In this document: piece after piece, positions 42,724-51,494 of the stretch
Layout: every line of letters starts with the position of its first letter
Numbering within the stretch: position 1 is the stretch's first letter
NCBI GenBank assembly: GCA_028687585.1
Contig: JAQTZV010000001.1
Span: forward strand, 248,001 to 312,000
Origin: Desulfuromonadaceae bacterium
Lineage (GTDB): Bacteria > Desulfobacterota > Desulfuromonadia > Geobacterales > Pseudopelobacteraceae
DNA: 64,000 nucleotides
Direction of reading: 5' to 3'
The notes under the pieces: model-generated
What the model was told of the DNA's origin: nothing
The model's input: the letters and a program-made list of their open reading frames with translations, nothing else
The model's database searches: none
Program-made: the position numbers and the translations under genes

Positions 42724-43086
42724 ATGGCTAAACAGAATTATCTTAAACTGGCAGTTGTTATTGTTCTTACCATGGCTGCAGCTTCAACGGTTCATGCTAC
42801 AACCTCAACTATTGTAACCGGATCAATAGGTGGCAGCAGCTTTTCATCATCTAATAAAGTCTCATGTTATTATGCAGGTGATAATGGTGATGCAACTGCG
42901 ACTAATTATTCTTCAACCGCGTATGGAATCGCTTGTGGTCACGCGGCCGGTGACAAAGTAGTTGCTGCCAAGAGCGGCGATGCTAAACTCTATTTTTCAG
43001 CTGCCGCTTCCGGATCAAATGGTGCAGCTGATGCAGCTAATGTTAACGATACAACTGATTTGACTACAGGTTGGTCATCAATGTGA
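42724..43086 (+). CDS. PilA-C-like small secreted pilin partner
   Basis: 120 residues with AAGGAG upstream. A Sec-type signal peptide (KLAVVIVLTMAAASTVHA, cleavage about residue 26) is followed by a Ser/Thr/Ala-rich, strand-predicted domain with one Cys pair (CYYAGDNG and IACGHAAGDK). In Geobacter the gene after pilA encodes PilA-C, which forms a heterodimer with the short PilA-N and supplies the missing globular head; position, size and the SNKV/GHAAGDKVVA pattern fit this. A strong terminator follows at 43109, so pilA and this gene form one transcript. Confidence 0.8.
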   Translation: MAKQNYLKLAVVIVLTMAAASTVHATTSTIVTGSIGGSSFSSSNKVSCYYAGDNGDATATNYSSTAYGIACGHAAGDKVVAAKSGDAKLYFSAAASGSNGAADAANVNDTTDLTTGWSSM

Positions 43087-43108
43087 TTTGTGCTTTTCAG
43101 AATTTTCA

Positions 43109-43139
43109 GGGTTGGCAATTTGCCAACCCTTTTTTTTTT
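43109..43139 (+). terminator. Strong intrinsic terminator after the pilA operon
   Basis: GGGTTGGCA (43109-43117) pairs perfectly with TGCCAACCC (43121-43129) around a 3-nt ATT loop and is followed by ten T residues (43130-43139). Confidence 0.93.
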
Positions 43140-43160
43140 AGCTATCCCCCTGGCGGCCAG

Positions 43161-44939
43161 ATGAAGAAACTTGCAATCCATTATCAAATTATGGCGGTGG
43201 TTGCCATAATATTGGCTGTCTTTTATCCCACCTCTTTTGCGGAAATATCTCTTATTGATGATTACGATGCAATTTCGTACTACATTTCCCAGGAATCAGT
43301 CTCACTGAAAGAAATCTTCTTCCCCCGCAGCACCGGTGGCGGCTATTACCGGCCGTTGATAGGGCTCAGTTATCTGTTGGACAAACAGCTCTGGTTTCTC
43401 CATGAGCGACAGATGCATTTTGAGAGTGTGGTCGCACATCTGTTGAATGCCCTGCTTGTTTTTTTTATCTTCCGGGAGGCAGTCTACCTGTATCTGAAGA
43501 GACGTGAAACCTTGTTGCCGCTTGTTGCGGCACTGCTGTTTGCGCTGCATCCGATTGTTACCGAATCGGTCAACTGGATTTCCGGACGGACCGATATCAT
43601 GATGGGGACTTTTGTACTTGTCAGTGTTTTCTGTCTGTTACGCTATATTCAAAGCAGATCAAAACTGTTGCTGGCAATGGCCATTCTCAGTGCATTAATC
43701 GCCTGTTTGGCCAAGGAGGCCGCCTTTGGTTATTTGATGGGCTTGCCTCTGCTCGCATTGTATAGAGGAGAGAGTGATTCCCTTGCGGAGAGTCATGCCG
43801 GCCTTGCAAAAGCACGTATGTTTTTGCTGTATTATGCCGGTGCATTTCTGGTGGCTCTTTTTGTCGGATCGTATTGGCTGGTTCTGGGTCTTGCCTGTTC
43901 ATACCTGATGCATATTACGTACAAGAAGTTTGAAGAAGAGCAGATAACGTTTCCAGCAGGCAGAATAGTCAAGTGGTCAGGCGTTTTCATATCTGTCTTT
44001 GCCGTTGTCATCGGACTCCCCGTATTCCTGCGCAGGATCGCTTTTACCTCCAATGTCAGCAAAATCGGCCAAACCATAACATTGATGCTGGCTGATCTTA
44101 ATTATACCATTTCGCTGTTTTTAGGCACGGTCGGCTTTTATGTCAAAAAGTTCTTCTTCCCGCTACCGCTTAATTTTTTTATTCTGGAAATTGATCCGCT
44201 ATATGATTTTGTTGGAATTGCCGTATTGCTGCTCGTCTGTCATATCGTTATTTCCCAAAAACTACCTGCGGTCATGTCTCTTGTGGGATTTCTACTACTG
44301 CTTCCAGCACTCCCCTTTGCGTTTGGCACCATTGCCTGGACCGCCTACGCCGAAAGATATATCTATCTGTCCAGCGCTTTCTGGATAATCGCCCTCTGTC
44401 TGTGGGGCGGAGCCTGGCTGGAAAAAAATCCTTCCCGAAAAACCATGATCACTTCTCTGGTCGTTATGTTATGCCTTGCTTCCGCCGGAATTACCTTCCG
44501 GCGAAACATTGTCTGGCAGAGTAATGTAACCCTCATGTGTGATACGGTCGCACAGACCCCCCGGATTCGAAAATTACGCAATATCTATATAAAAGCGCTG
44601 CTTGATAACGGAGAAACCGGTGAAGCGTTGCAGCAATATCGACTGGCTGCTGCGGAGCTGCCGTTACCCGCAGGTGATGAACAGGCTGCGTTGATGATCG
44701 GCAGAAAATTAGTCAGTGAAGGCAAAAATAATGAAGCATTACAGCTTTATCAGGATGCGCTGCAGCGCACTCAATTCAAATCGGAACCCTTATTGACAGC
44801 AACAATTCGACACCTGCGTGTTATGCTGGCAGTGGATACCATAGCTGAACTCGAACGAGAACGACTTGCGCTGTTGTTAAGGAAGTATTCCGGATTGGCA
44901 GTAAGCAAATCTCATAGCCATCGTGATTCTCCACCTTGA
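43161..44939 (+). CDS. TMTC-like membrane glycosyltransferase with C-terminal repeats
   Basis: 592 residues from ATG 43161; an in-frame ATG at 43071 lies before the terminator and inside the previous gene. About eleven membrane helices are followed from about residue 475 by a TPR-like tail (NGETGEALQQYRLAA; EGKNNEALQLYQDAL). Early DDYDAISYY supplies an acidic pair as in PMT/GT-C enzymes. LHPIVTESVNWISGRTDIMM is the signature of TMTC-type O-mannosyltransferase-like proteins. These use lipid-linked sugars outside the inner membrane. Location next to the pilins suggests pilin or surface-protein glycosylation, which is not proven. Confidence 0.75.
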   Translation: MKKLAIHYQIMAVVAIILAVFYPTSFAEISLIDDYDAISYYISQESVSLKEIFFPRSTGGGYYRPLIGLSYLLDKQLWFLHERQMHFESVVAHLLNALLVFFIFREAVYLYLKRRETLLPLVAALLFALHPIVTESVNWISGRTDIMMGTFVLVSVFCLLRYIQSRSKLLLAMAILSALIACLAKEAAFGYLMGLPLLALYRGESDSLAESHAGLAKARMFLLYYAGAFLVALFVGSYWLVLGLACSYLMHITYKKFEEEQITFPAGRIVKWSGVFISVFAVVIGLPVFLRRIAFTSNVSKIGQTITLMLADLNYTISLFLGTVGFYVKKFFFPLPLNFFILEIDPLYDFVGIAVLLLVCHIVISQKLPAVMSLVGFLLLLPALPFAFGTIAWTAYAERYIYLSSAFWIIALCLWGGAWLEKNPSRKTMITSLVVMLCLASAGITFRRNIVWQSNVTLMCDTVAQTPRIRKLRNIYIKALLDNGETGEALQQYRLAAAELPLPAGDEQAALMIGRKLVSEGKNNEALQLYQDALQRTQFKSEPLLTATIRHLRVMLAVDTIAELERERLALLLRKYSGLAVSKSHSHRDSPP

Positions 44940-44985
44940 AAAAATTGGTAAAATATTTAACATTCTCAAATGAAGTGAGGAATCG

Positions 44986-47900
44986 ATGCAGTCGATTGCC
45001 AAAAACGAAGAGCATATTGAGCAGGAATTCAAAGAGATTAACCGACTCACTGACCGGGGAGAGCTGAAGAAGGCCCTGGAATTGTGCGAGGCGCTCTTTG
45101 AACGACACCCGGACAATCCGCGTGTACTGCATGGTGTTGGCATATTGCGCTACCGGACTGGCGAGGATCGTCAAGGTGCTGAAGTGATGCTGCGCAGGGC
45201 AATTGAACGTAAACCGGATTTTGCTGATGCTTACCACACTCTTGGAACGGTATTGTACAATTCGGTTTTATTGGATGAAGCGAAGGTGCAGTTACGAAAG
45301 GCAGTGGATTGCGATCCTAACCATTACAAGGCGATGACATTATTGGCAACAATATTGATAGCAGATGAAGAGGTTCAGGAAGCTCGGGTTTTATGTGAAA
45401 AGGTATTAGCACTCTACCCCCACTATGCGCCGATATATCAGAACTATGGCAAGATCATGCTGGCATTTGGCAGGATTGACGAAGCTATTATTTGTTTTAA
45501 TAAAAGCCTGAAAATGCAGAAAGTCGATTCTGATTATTCGAGTCTTTTGTTTGCCATGAACCTGACGCCAAAATACAGTCAAAAGGATATTTATGATGAA
45601 TCGTTACGCTGTGGACGGGGTTATGAACTTGAAGACTATTCAAAAGATCATGACTACCTGAATAGTCAAATGCCGGAGCGCAGAATGCGTATTGGTTACG
45701 TATCCGGAGATTTTAAATGGCATCCGGTCAGCTTTTACCTGAAACCGGTATTGGCAGCTCATAATAAGCAACATGTTGAGATATTTTTATACAACAACTT
45801 TCCGCTTGCAGATCAACAAACTGAAGAACTGGCCGCTTATGCCGACACGTACCGCGATATTTCCGGCCTGCCGGATGAGGCGGCTGAAACTTTGATCAGA
45901 AAAGACGGCATTGATGTTCTTGTTGATCTTGCCGGGCATACCGCTTTTAACCGGCTGAGGCTTTTTGCCAGAAGGGTTGCTCCGGTGCAGGTTTCATGGC
46001 TCGGTTATTTCAATACGACCGGATTGTCAGCCATTAATTATCTGCTGAGTGACCCTATTGCAAATCCGCCACATGACGATGCGTATTTCACTGAGAAGGT
46101 GTTCCGACTGCCCGTTTGCAGATTCTGTTATCAACCGGTGACATATGCCCCCGCAGTTGTCGCTGCACCGGCACTGCGTAACGGCTACCTGACGTTTGGC
46201 TCGTTTAATAGTTTACAGAAGATAACCCCAAAAGTGATCGAACTCTGGACCAGTCTGCTTCTTATGATGCCTGACGCAAGAATAGTGTTGAAATCAAAGT
46301 TGTTCGAGGACGAGAATATTACAGACGAATATTTCAACAAGTTTGCAGCGCATGGAATTATCGCAGAGCGAATAGAACTGCGGACCAAGTCTCGGCACGT
46401 TGATATGTTGCACGAGTATGGTGATATTGATATTGCCCTTGACACATTTCCGTACAATGGCGGTGCCACAACCTGCGAAGCCCTTTGGATGGGGGTTCCG
46501 GTTGTTACTCTGGAAGGCGGAACACCTATCAGTCGCCAGAGCAAGGCCTTTCTACACGCTATCGGTTGTCCGGAGTGGGTCGCGTCAACAACCGATGGAT
46601 ATATTGAAATTGTTAAAGGTTTAACTTCTGATCTTGACTCATTACAGCAGATACGTGCTGGGCTGCGTCAAAGAATGGCAGGTTCGCCGCTTTGTGATTG
46701 CACGGTATTTACGGGACACCTGGAGACCGCCTATAGACAAATGTGGCAACGCTGGTGCTCGGAAACAAATCCAGTTCCTGCTGAATCACTCATAGAATTC
46801 AGCAATGATGAGTTATGCGCTGCCGGATATAACTATCTTGATGATGGTGCGGTTGCGCAAGCGATCGACATGTTTAATCGAATACTTCATCGAGACCCAA
46901 TGCATGTTCAAGCACTTAACGGTCTCGGGAAAACCAACGAAAAGAACGGCGCTTTTCCTGCTGCAGCAAAGTTATTCCGGAAAGCTATACGCTGTGATCC
47001 CTCATTTTTTCATTCATACTTCAATCTTGGTTTGCTGCTTCTGAATTCTGCAAAATTAAAAGAGGCTCGCCGGGCGTTTCTGCTGGCATTAAAACGTGAT
47101 CCTAACCATATAGAAACGCTAATCAATCTGGGTGTAGCCAATAGATTGTTGGGTAAACTGCGAGAATCTCAACAGTACTGCGAAAGAGCACTTGAAATAT
47201 CTTCAAAAAATACTGCGTTACTGGAATTATTTGCATATGTATTAGCGGATCAAGGGGATATTACGCGAGCAATGGATCTGTTCAAAAAGGCAATAACGTT
47301 TGAACCGGAAAATCCGAAACTTCTCGTAGGACTTATGGTATTAATGTTTTATTGCGTTGAATCTAAACAAAAAACAATTTTTGAACTCAGTAAACAAATA
47401 GCGCAGAGTTACCGGTCTGAGCCCGTACTGGCGATGCCATTTGCGAAGCGGGATCTTTTGCGCATTGGCTTTGTCTCCTCTGATTTTCGTCATCACCCGG
47501 TTGGATTGTTATTGATGGCCCTTTTCAAGGAATATAATTCCAAAAGACTTTCTTTGTATTGCTATTGTAATCTTTTTAAGCCGGATGCCTGGACTGAATG
47601 GTATCAAGAGCATGCCACCGCTTGGCGTGATATATCCGGAATGTCAGACGTAGAAACGGCTGACCAGATCCGGGATGATAAGATTGATATTCTTGTAGAT
47701 CTTTCAGGGCACACCACCGGGAATCGTCTGCACATATTCACACTATGGCCAGCCCCGATTAACGCAAGTTGGATGGGATTTGGACATACCACCGGTTTAG
47801 AGTCTATTGACTATATCATTGCCGATGACGACTTTATCTGCCCCCAGGACGAACAGTGGTTTTCGGAGCAGGTTTTACGCCTGCCACACAATCGATTTTG

Positions 47901-48558
47901 TTTTGTACCGCCCACCCCAAGTCCGGATGTTGTTGAGCCTCCTCTCTATGACAACGATTTTATTACCTTCGGCAGTTTTAATAACCCGATGAAGATATCA
48001 GAACTGGTGGTTGCCGTGTGGGCGCAGATACTGCGTAGGGTGCCTCGCTCAAGGTTAGTTCTCAAATATTACGCGTTTGGTGATTCATCAGTGCGAAAGC
48101 GGTATCTGGATTTGTTTGCCAAGCATGGAATTGGGCGGAGCAGGATAGAATTCAGGAATAATACCATACCATTTTTTATGATGGCCGAGTACGGCGAAAT
48201 TGATATCGCCCTTGATCCTTTTCCATTTACCGGTGGGATGACCAGCTTATTCGCACTATGGATGGGGGTACCGATCATCTCGTTATCCGGTGAATTGCCG
48301 ATCAGCAGACAAACAAAATCTTTTCTTGACCTTGTCGGGCTTAGCGATCTTGTCGCCTATACGCAAGAGGCGTACGTAGGAAAAGCTGTCTCACTCGCAA
48401 AGGATACGGAGCGATTGACCTGTATTCGTGAAACATTGCGCCAGACGATGCTTGAATCACCACTGTGCGATGCAAAAAAATATGCCTCCGATGTGTGTGA
48501 TTTATTCTTTAAAATGTGGGATGACAAGCGGAGTAAGTTTGCGCAATTAAATCGTTGA
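44986..48558 (+). CDS. Tandem O-GlcNAc-transferase-type protein (TPR-GT41-TPR-GT41)
   Basis: 1190 residues with two copies of a TPR plus glycosyltransferase-41 unit. TPRs occupy about 1-200. The first GT41 domain (about 235-590) has RIGYVSGDFKWHPV, DLAGHTAFNRL, SWLGYFNTTGL and FGSFNSLQKITP. TPRs follow at about 610-790 (FNLGLLLLNSAKLKEARRAF). The second GT41 domain (about 820-1180) has RIGFVSSDFRHHPVG, DLSGHTTGNRL, SWMGFGHTTGL and FGSFNNPMKISE. Both keep the His and Lys expected for UDP-GlcNAc binding and catalysis. Usual members have one GT41 domain. It is cytoplasmic, with no signal peptide. The substrate is unknown; the neighbours suggest pilus-related proteins. Confidence 0.88.
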   Translation: MQSIAKNEEHIEQEFKEINRLTDRGELKKALELCEALFERHPDNPRVLHGVGILRYRTGEDRQGAEVMLRRAIERKPDFADAYHTLGTVLYNSVLLDEAKVQLRKAVDCDPNHYKAMTLLATILIADEEVQEARVLCEKVLALYPHYAPIYQNYGKIMLAFGRIDEAIICFNKSLKMQKVDSDYSSLLFAMNLTPKYSQKDIYDESLRCGRGYELEDYSKDHDYLNSQMPERRMRIGYVSGDFKWHPVSFYLKPVLAAHNKQHVEIFLYNNFPLADQQTEELAAYADTYRDISGLPDEAAETLIRKDGIDVLVDLAGHTAFNRLRLFARRVAPVQVSWLGYFNTTGLSAINYLLSDPIANPPHDDAYFTEKVFRLPVCRFCYQPVTYAPAVVAAPALRNGYLTFGSFNSLQKITPKVIELWTSLLLMMPDARIVLKSKLFEDENITDEYFNKFAAHGIIAERIELRTKSRHVDMLHEYGDIDIALDTFPYNGGATTCEALWMGVPVVTLEGGTPISRQSKAFLHAIGCPEWVASTTDGYIEIVKGLTSDLDSLQQIRAGLRQRMAGSPLCDCTVFTGHLETAYRQMWQRWCSETNPVPAESLIEFSNDELCAAGYNYLDDGAVAQAIDMFNRILHRDPMHVQALNGLGKTNEKNGAFPAAAKLFRKAIRCDPSFFHSYFNLGLLLLNSAKLKEARRAFLLALKRDPNHIETLINLGVANRLLGKLRESQQYCERALEISSKNTALLELFAYVLADQGDITRAMDLFKKAITFEPENPKLLVGLMVLMFYCVESKQKTIFELSKQIAQSYRSEPVLAMPFAKRDLLRIGFVSSDFRHHPVGLLLMALFKEYNSKRLSLYCYCNLFKPDAWTEWYQEHATAWRDISGMSDVETADQIRDDKIDILVDLSGHTTGNRLHIFTLWPAPINASWMGFGHTTGLESIDYIIADDDFICPQDEQWFSEQVLRLPHNRFCFVPPTPSPDVVEPPLYDNDFITFGSFNNPMKISELVVAVWAQILRRVPRSRLVLKYYAFGDSSVRKRYLDLFAKHGIGRSRIEFRNNTIPFFMMAEYGEIDIALDPFPFTGGMTSLFALWMGVPIISLSGELPISRQTKSFLDLVGLSDLVAYTQEAYVGKAVSLAKDTERLTCIRETLRQTMLESPLCDAKKYASDVCDLFFKMWDDKRSKFAQLNR

Positions 48559-48585
48559 AAAATGCTTTGAAAGGTAATAGATGCT

Positions 48586-49545
48586 ATGACAATATCAGGC
48601 GAAAAATCAGTTGTTAAAAAGGTATTAAATGTCGGTGGGAACGATAAAGCAATCCCTATTCCTCCCTGTTTTGATGGCTGGAAACATGATTTGCTCGACA
48701 TTGATCCCACAGGTAATCCAGATATTCTCTGTGATGCCAGAGAGTTGTGGAAAATGCCGCCACGTCAGTATGATGCAATTTATTGTTCCCACAATCTTGA
48801 ACATTATTTTGCTCATGATGTTTTGAAGGTGTTAAATGGATTTAAACTGATATTGAAGAAGGACGGTTTTGCTTATATTCGAGTGCCTAATCTTTTAGGA
48901 GTGATGCAAATTGTTGTCAGAAGCGGAATGGAGCTCGATGATCAATTGTATATGACACCATCAGGAGATCCAATTGCTCCTATTGATGTGGTATATGGAT
49001 ATCGAAAACAGATTGAACAAAGTGGTGTCGACTTCTTTGCACACAAAACCGGTTTTAGCGTGTCGTTGTTGGTAAGAGCTTTGAAACAGTCGGGATTCTC
49101 ACATGTCTTTACAAAACAGAATAATTTGGAAATTACCGCATATGCTTTCAAATCTGAACCAATGATGACACATGCCAAATTGCTTGGTTTTGAAGCAGAA
49201 TTACTTTCTCAAAAAGCATCTGACTGTTGGGATGAAGGCCAGTTTGAGCAGGCCATTTTGTTCTGTAATCAGCTTGTGGGGCGAGGAGAAGCGGGATCGG
49301 ACGAATATCTGATGATTGCCGACCATGCCTTCAAAAACAATGATTTCAAAAATGCGGTCGATACCTACCGCAAGGCGCTGAAAGAAGATGAGGATTCGTT
49401 CCAGGCCCATGTTGGTCTCGTCAGATCACTGAACATGGCTGGCCAGGAAAGCAAGGCACAAGCACACTTGAAACGTATCAAAAAGAAAGATACTGAACTT
49501 GCTGATTTGATTGAGGGCATGCTCGATGCGGAAAGCAATTTCTAA
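48586..49545 (+). CDS. SAM-dependent methyltransferase with C-terminal TPR
   Basis: 319 residues. The N-terminal half is a class I methyltransferase: VLNVGGND as motif I, DLLDIDPTGNPDILCDARELW as the acidic strand, YDAIYCSHNLEHY and AYIRVPNLLG. Residues about 205-305 hold two to three TPR units (CWDEGQFEQAILFCNQL; KNDFKNAVDTYRKALKEDED). It resembles methyltransferases found with OGT-like TPR proteins in polysaccharide or glycosylation clusters. It starts 27 bp after the tandem OGT gene and is probably co-transcribed with it. The target may be a sugar or a protein; this cannot be decided. Confidence 0.75.
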   Translation: MTISGEKSVVKKVLNVGGNDKAIPIPPCFDGWKHDLLDIDPTGNPDILCDARELWKMPPRQYDAIYCSHNLEHYFAHDVLKVLNGFKLILKKDGFAYIRVPNLLGVMQIVVRSGMELDDQLYMTPSGDPIAPIDVVYGYRKQIEQSGVDFFAHKTGFSVSLLVRALKQSGFSHVFTKQNNLEITAYAFKSEPMMTHAKLLGFEAELLSQKASDCWDEGQFEQAILFCNQLVGRGEAGSDEYLMIADHAFKNNDFKNAVDTYRKALKEDEDSFQAHVGLVRSLNMAGQESKAQAHLKRIKKKDTELADLIEGMLDAESNF

Positions 49546-49636
49546 TAAAAATGTTTCTCAGGCACTGACGGGAGAGGATGGCCATTTGTGAGATTAATCC
49601 ATTGACAGTCGGACAAAAAAGACCGAAGGTGTAAGC

Positions 49637-49856
49637 GTGAACGGTAAGGAATTTATAAGGCGAGTGCGCAAAATCGGAAAGAGCAGGGGGATTGTGTTCG
49701 GTTGATGAAGCGCGTGGCAAGGGAAGCCACATAACACTTTATTTTGGTGACAATCTGACCATCGTACGCAATCCGAAAGACGATTTAAAAACGGGAACTT
49801 TTCACGCCATGCTCAAGCAGCTTGGCATCTCAATTGACGAAATCATGGGAGCATAA
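49637..49856 (+). pseudogene. hicA: hicA toxin gene, frameshifted
   Basis: GTG 49637 (GAAGGTG upstream) opens a HicA-like frame (NGKEFIRRVRKIGKSRGIVF) that stops at TGA 49703-49705. Moving one base forward at 49701 restores the rest: VDEARGKGSHITLYFGD, TIVRNPKDDLKTGTFHAMLKQLGI, ending TAA 49854-49856. The catalytic His is in GKGSH in the second part. HicA proteins are of about this joined length. So the toxin is disrupted by one extra base (or two missing), while hicB follows 1 bp later. Confidence 0.82.
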
Positions 49857-49857
49857 T

Positions 49858-50295
49858 ATGACACGCATGATCTATCCCATTAATCTGATCCCGGATACTA
49901 TTTATGGGGGTTTCACTGTAACCTGCAGAGACTTTCCTGAGGCGATCACTCAGGGCGAAACAATTACAGAAGCTGTGATCGAAGCATCCGACGCTATTGA
50001 AGAAGCTATCGCATCCCGTATGAAACGCAATGTGGATATACCTGAACCGTCGAACAAGAAGCAGGGTGAGTATATGGCTACAGTCCCTCTTTCTACTTCG
50101 TTGAAAGCGGCTTTGTATATTGCAATGCGGGAAGACGGCATCAGCAAAAGCGAGCTTGCCAGGCGGATGTCGATTGATGAAAAAGAAGTACGCCGGATGC
50201 TTGACCCTCGTCATCCGTCAAAAACACCAGGCATGGAAAGAGCGTTATCTTGTCTCGGTCGGTCGGTTGTTGCGGAATTTGCAAGGGCGGCTTAG
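49858..50295 (+). CDS. hicB: HicB-family antitoxin
   Basis: 145 residues from ATG 49858, just after the hicA stop; an upstream ATG at 49822 lies inside hicA. The HicB fold is clear: PDTIYGGFTVTCRDFPEAITQGETITEAVIEASDAIEEAI. The C-terminal part is an HTH (EDGISKSELARRMSIDEKEVRRMLDP), which should bind the operator. It looks intact although its toxin is frameshifted, so it may persist as an orphan antitoxin or regulator. Confidence 0.85.
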   Translation: MTRMIYPINLIPDTIYGGFTVTCRDFPEAITQGETITEAVIEASDAIEEAIASRMKRNVDIPEPSNKKQGEYMATVPLSTSLKAALYIAMREDGISKSELARRMSIDEKEVRRMLDPRHPSKTPGMERALSCLGRSVVAEFARAA

Positions 50296-50319
50296 TAGCC
50301 GGATCACCAGGAGGGAAAA

Positions 50320-50583
50320 ATGCGACAAATGACATTGAGAGATATACCTGATGATATTGAAATGCTTGCACGTAGCGAAGCAAGCAGGCAAGGGATCAGT
50401 CTTAACAAGGCATTCTTGACATTGCTTCGAAAATCAACGCAACAAAAAGATGCTCAATTATCCTCTGCAGATAAGAAGCGGAGTAGTCGCTTCTCGCGTT
50501 TTTGCGGCATCTGGACAGATACCGAAGCTACCGAATTTGATAAAGCTCTTTTGGAGCAACGGAGTATTGATGACGAGGCGTGA
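50320..50583 (+). CDS. Ribbon-helix-helix antitoxin (VapB/FitA-like)
   Basis: 87 residues with GGAGG upstream. The N-terminal ribbon-helix-helix (MTLRDIPDDIEMLARSEASRQGISLNKAFLTLL) resembles FitA/VapB antitoxins, and the C-terminal part, with FCGIWTDTEATEFDKAL, resembles the toxin-binding segment. A PIN-domain toxin normally follows; here only a remnant is present. It starts 24 bp after hicB, so two toxin-antitoxin loci lie back to back. Confidence 0.75.
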   Translation: MRQMTLRDIPDDIEMLARSEASRQGISLNKAFLTLLRKSTQQKDAQLSSADKKRSSRFSRFCGIWTDTEATEFDKALLEQRSIDDEA

Positions 50584-50585
50584 CA

Positions 50586-50667
50586 ATGAAGAGGTTATTG
50601 TTTTGATACCTCGGATCAACATTTTTCACTGTTACCCCAGATTGTATCCGAAGTTATCACGGTTTAG
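50586..50667 (+). pseudogene. vapC-like PIN toxin remnant with internal deletion
   Basis: ATG 50586, 3 bp after the antitoxin stop, begins MKRLLF, a typical PIN-toxin start, and hits TGA at 50604. Shifting one base at 50605 gives DTSDQHFSLLPQIVSEVITV then TAG, which resembles PIN-toxin C-termini (a DxHF motif followed by a hydrophobic strand). A normal PIN protein has about 130 residues; nearly all the middle is missing. Confidence 0.55.
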
Positions 50668-50699
50668 TTTAGCAGCGCGCCACACTGAAGGGAGAAACA

Positions 50700-51494
50700 A
50701 TGGCATCGATAATCAGCATCACTCTTAAAGGTATCTTCCGCGATCGCATTTTTCAGGGAATCATGGCGTTGGCGGTACTTTTTCTTTTTATCCCGTCTGC
50801 GGCGTCTCTTTCCATGCGGCAGGTAACAGAATTATCGATCACCCTTTCCCTTTCCCTCATCTCTTTCATTCAATTGCTGTTGGCGGTATTTCTGGGGGCA
50901 ACCGCTATCTGGAAAGATATCGAAAGGCGGTATACGTCCAGCGTCTTAAGCCTTCCGCTCAGCCGCACAACCTATCTTGTCGGGCGTTTTTGCGGCATTG
51001 CACTCTTTTTGCTGTTTACCGCACTGTTTCTGGGGTCGGTTTCCCTGCTTGTTATCAAGGCCTCATCAACCATGTACCCTCCGTCAAGACCGCTCCATTG
51101 GAGTGCCATAACTGCTGCCATCTTCTTTGACGCTCTCAAATACATCATAGTAGTTGCGGTCGCCATGCTGATGGCTACCGTCAGTACCTCATTTTTTCTT
51201 CCGATCTTCGGCGCAGTAAGTACCTTTCTGGCCGGCACCATTACTCAACAGGTGTATGACTATCTGCAAACGCCGTCTGCACAGAAGGCAATATCTGAAG
51301 TAGTCAGAAATGCGGCACAAATTGTGTATTACCTGCTGCCGAATCTGAGTGGTTTTGATCTTAAGGTACATGCTATTTATTCCATCCCCCTTAATACTTC
51401 CGGGCTTCTGTTGACAGCGCTCTATTTTGTCGCGTACACGGCAATTATGCTGGCAATAGCGGCCATTCTCTTTGAACGGAGAGAATTGAAATGA
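50700..51494 (+). CDS. ABC-2 type membrane protein
   Basis: 264-residue membrane protein with six hydrophobic segments, of the ABC-2/NatB-like exporter permease type. It has RDRIFQGIMALAVLFLF at the N-terminus, AIWKDIERRYTSSVLSLPLSRTTYLVGRF as the typical cytoplasmic segment, and a final helix ending ERRELK. AAGGGAG lies upstream of ATG 50700. An ATPase partner gene is expected upstream but that place is taken by toxin-antitoxin remnants; the partner must be elsewhere or lost. Its stop overlaps the next ATG by 4 bp. Confidence 0.78.
   Translation: MASIISITLKGIFRDRIFQGIMALAVLFLFIPSAASLSMRQVTELSITLSLSLISFIQLLLAVFLGATAIWKDIERRYTSSVLSLPLSRTTYLVGRFCGIALFLLFTALFLGSVSLLVIKASSTMYPPSRPLHWSAITAAIFFDALKYIIVVAVAMLMATVSTSFFLPIFGAVSTFLAGTITQQVYDYLQTPSAQKAISEVVRNAAQIVYYLLPNLSGFDLKVHAIYSIPLNTSGLLLTALYFVAYTAIMLAIAAILFERRELK

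Noticed and set aside
43071-43160. Upstream start of the TMTC-like gene
   Set aside because: It would place the coding start before the strong terminator and inside the PilA-C-like gene, with no ribosome-binding site.
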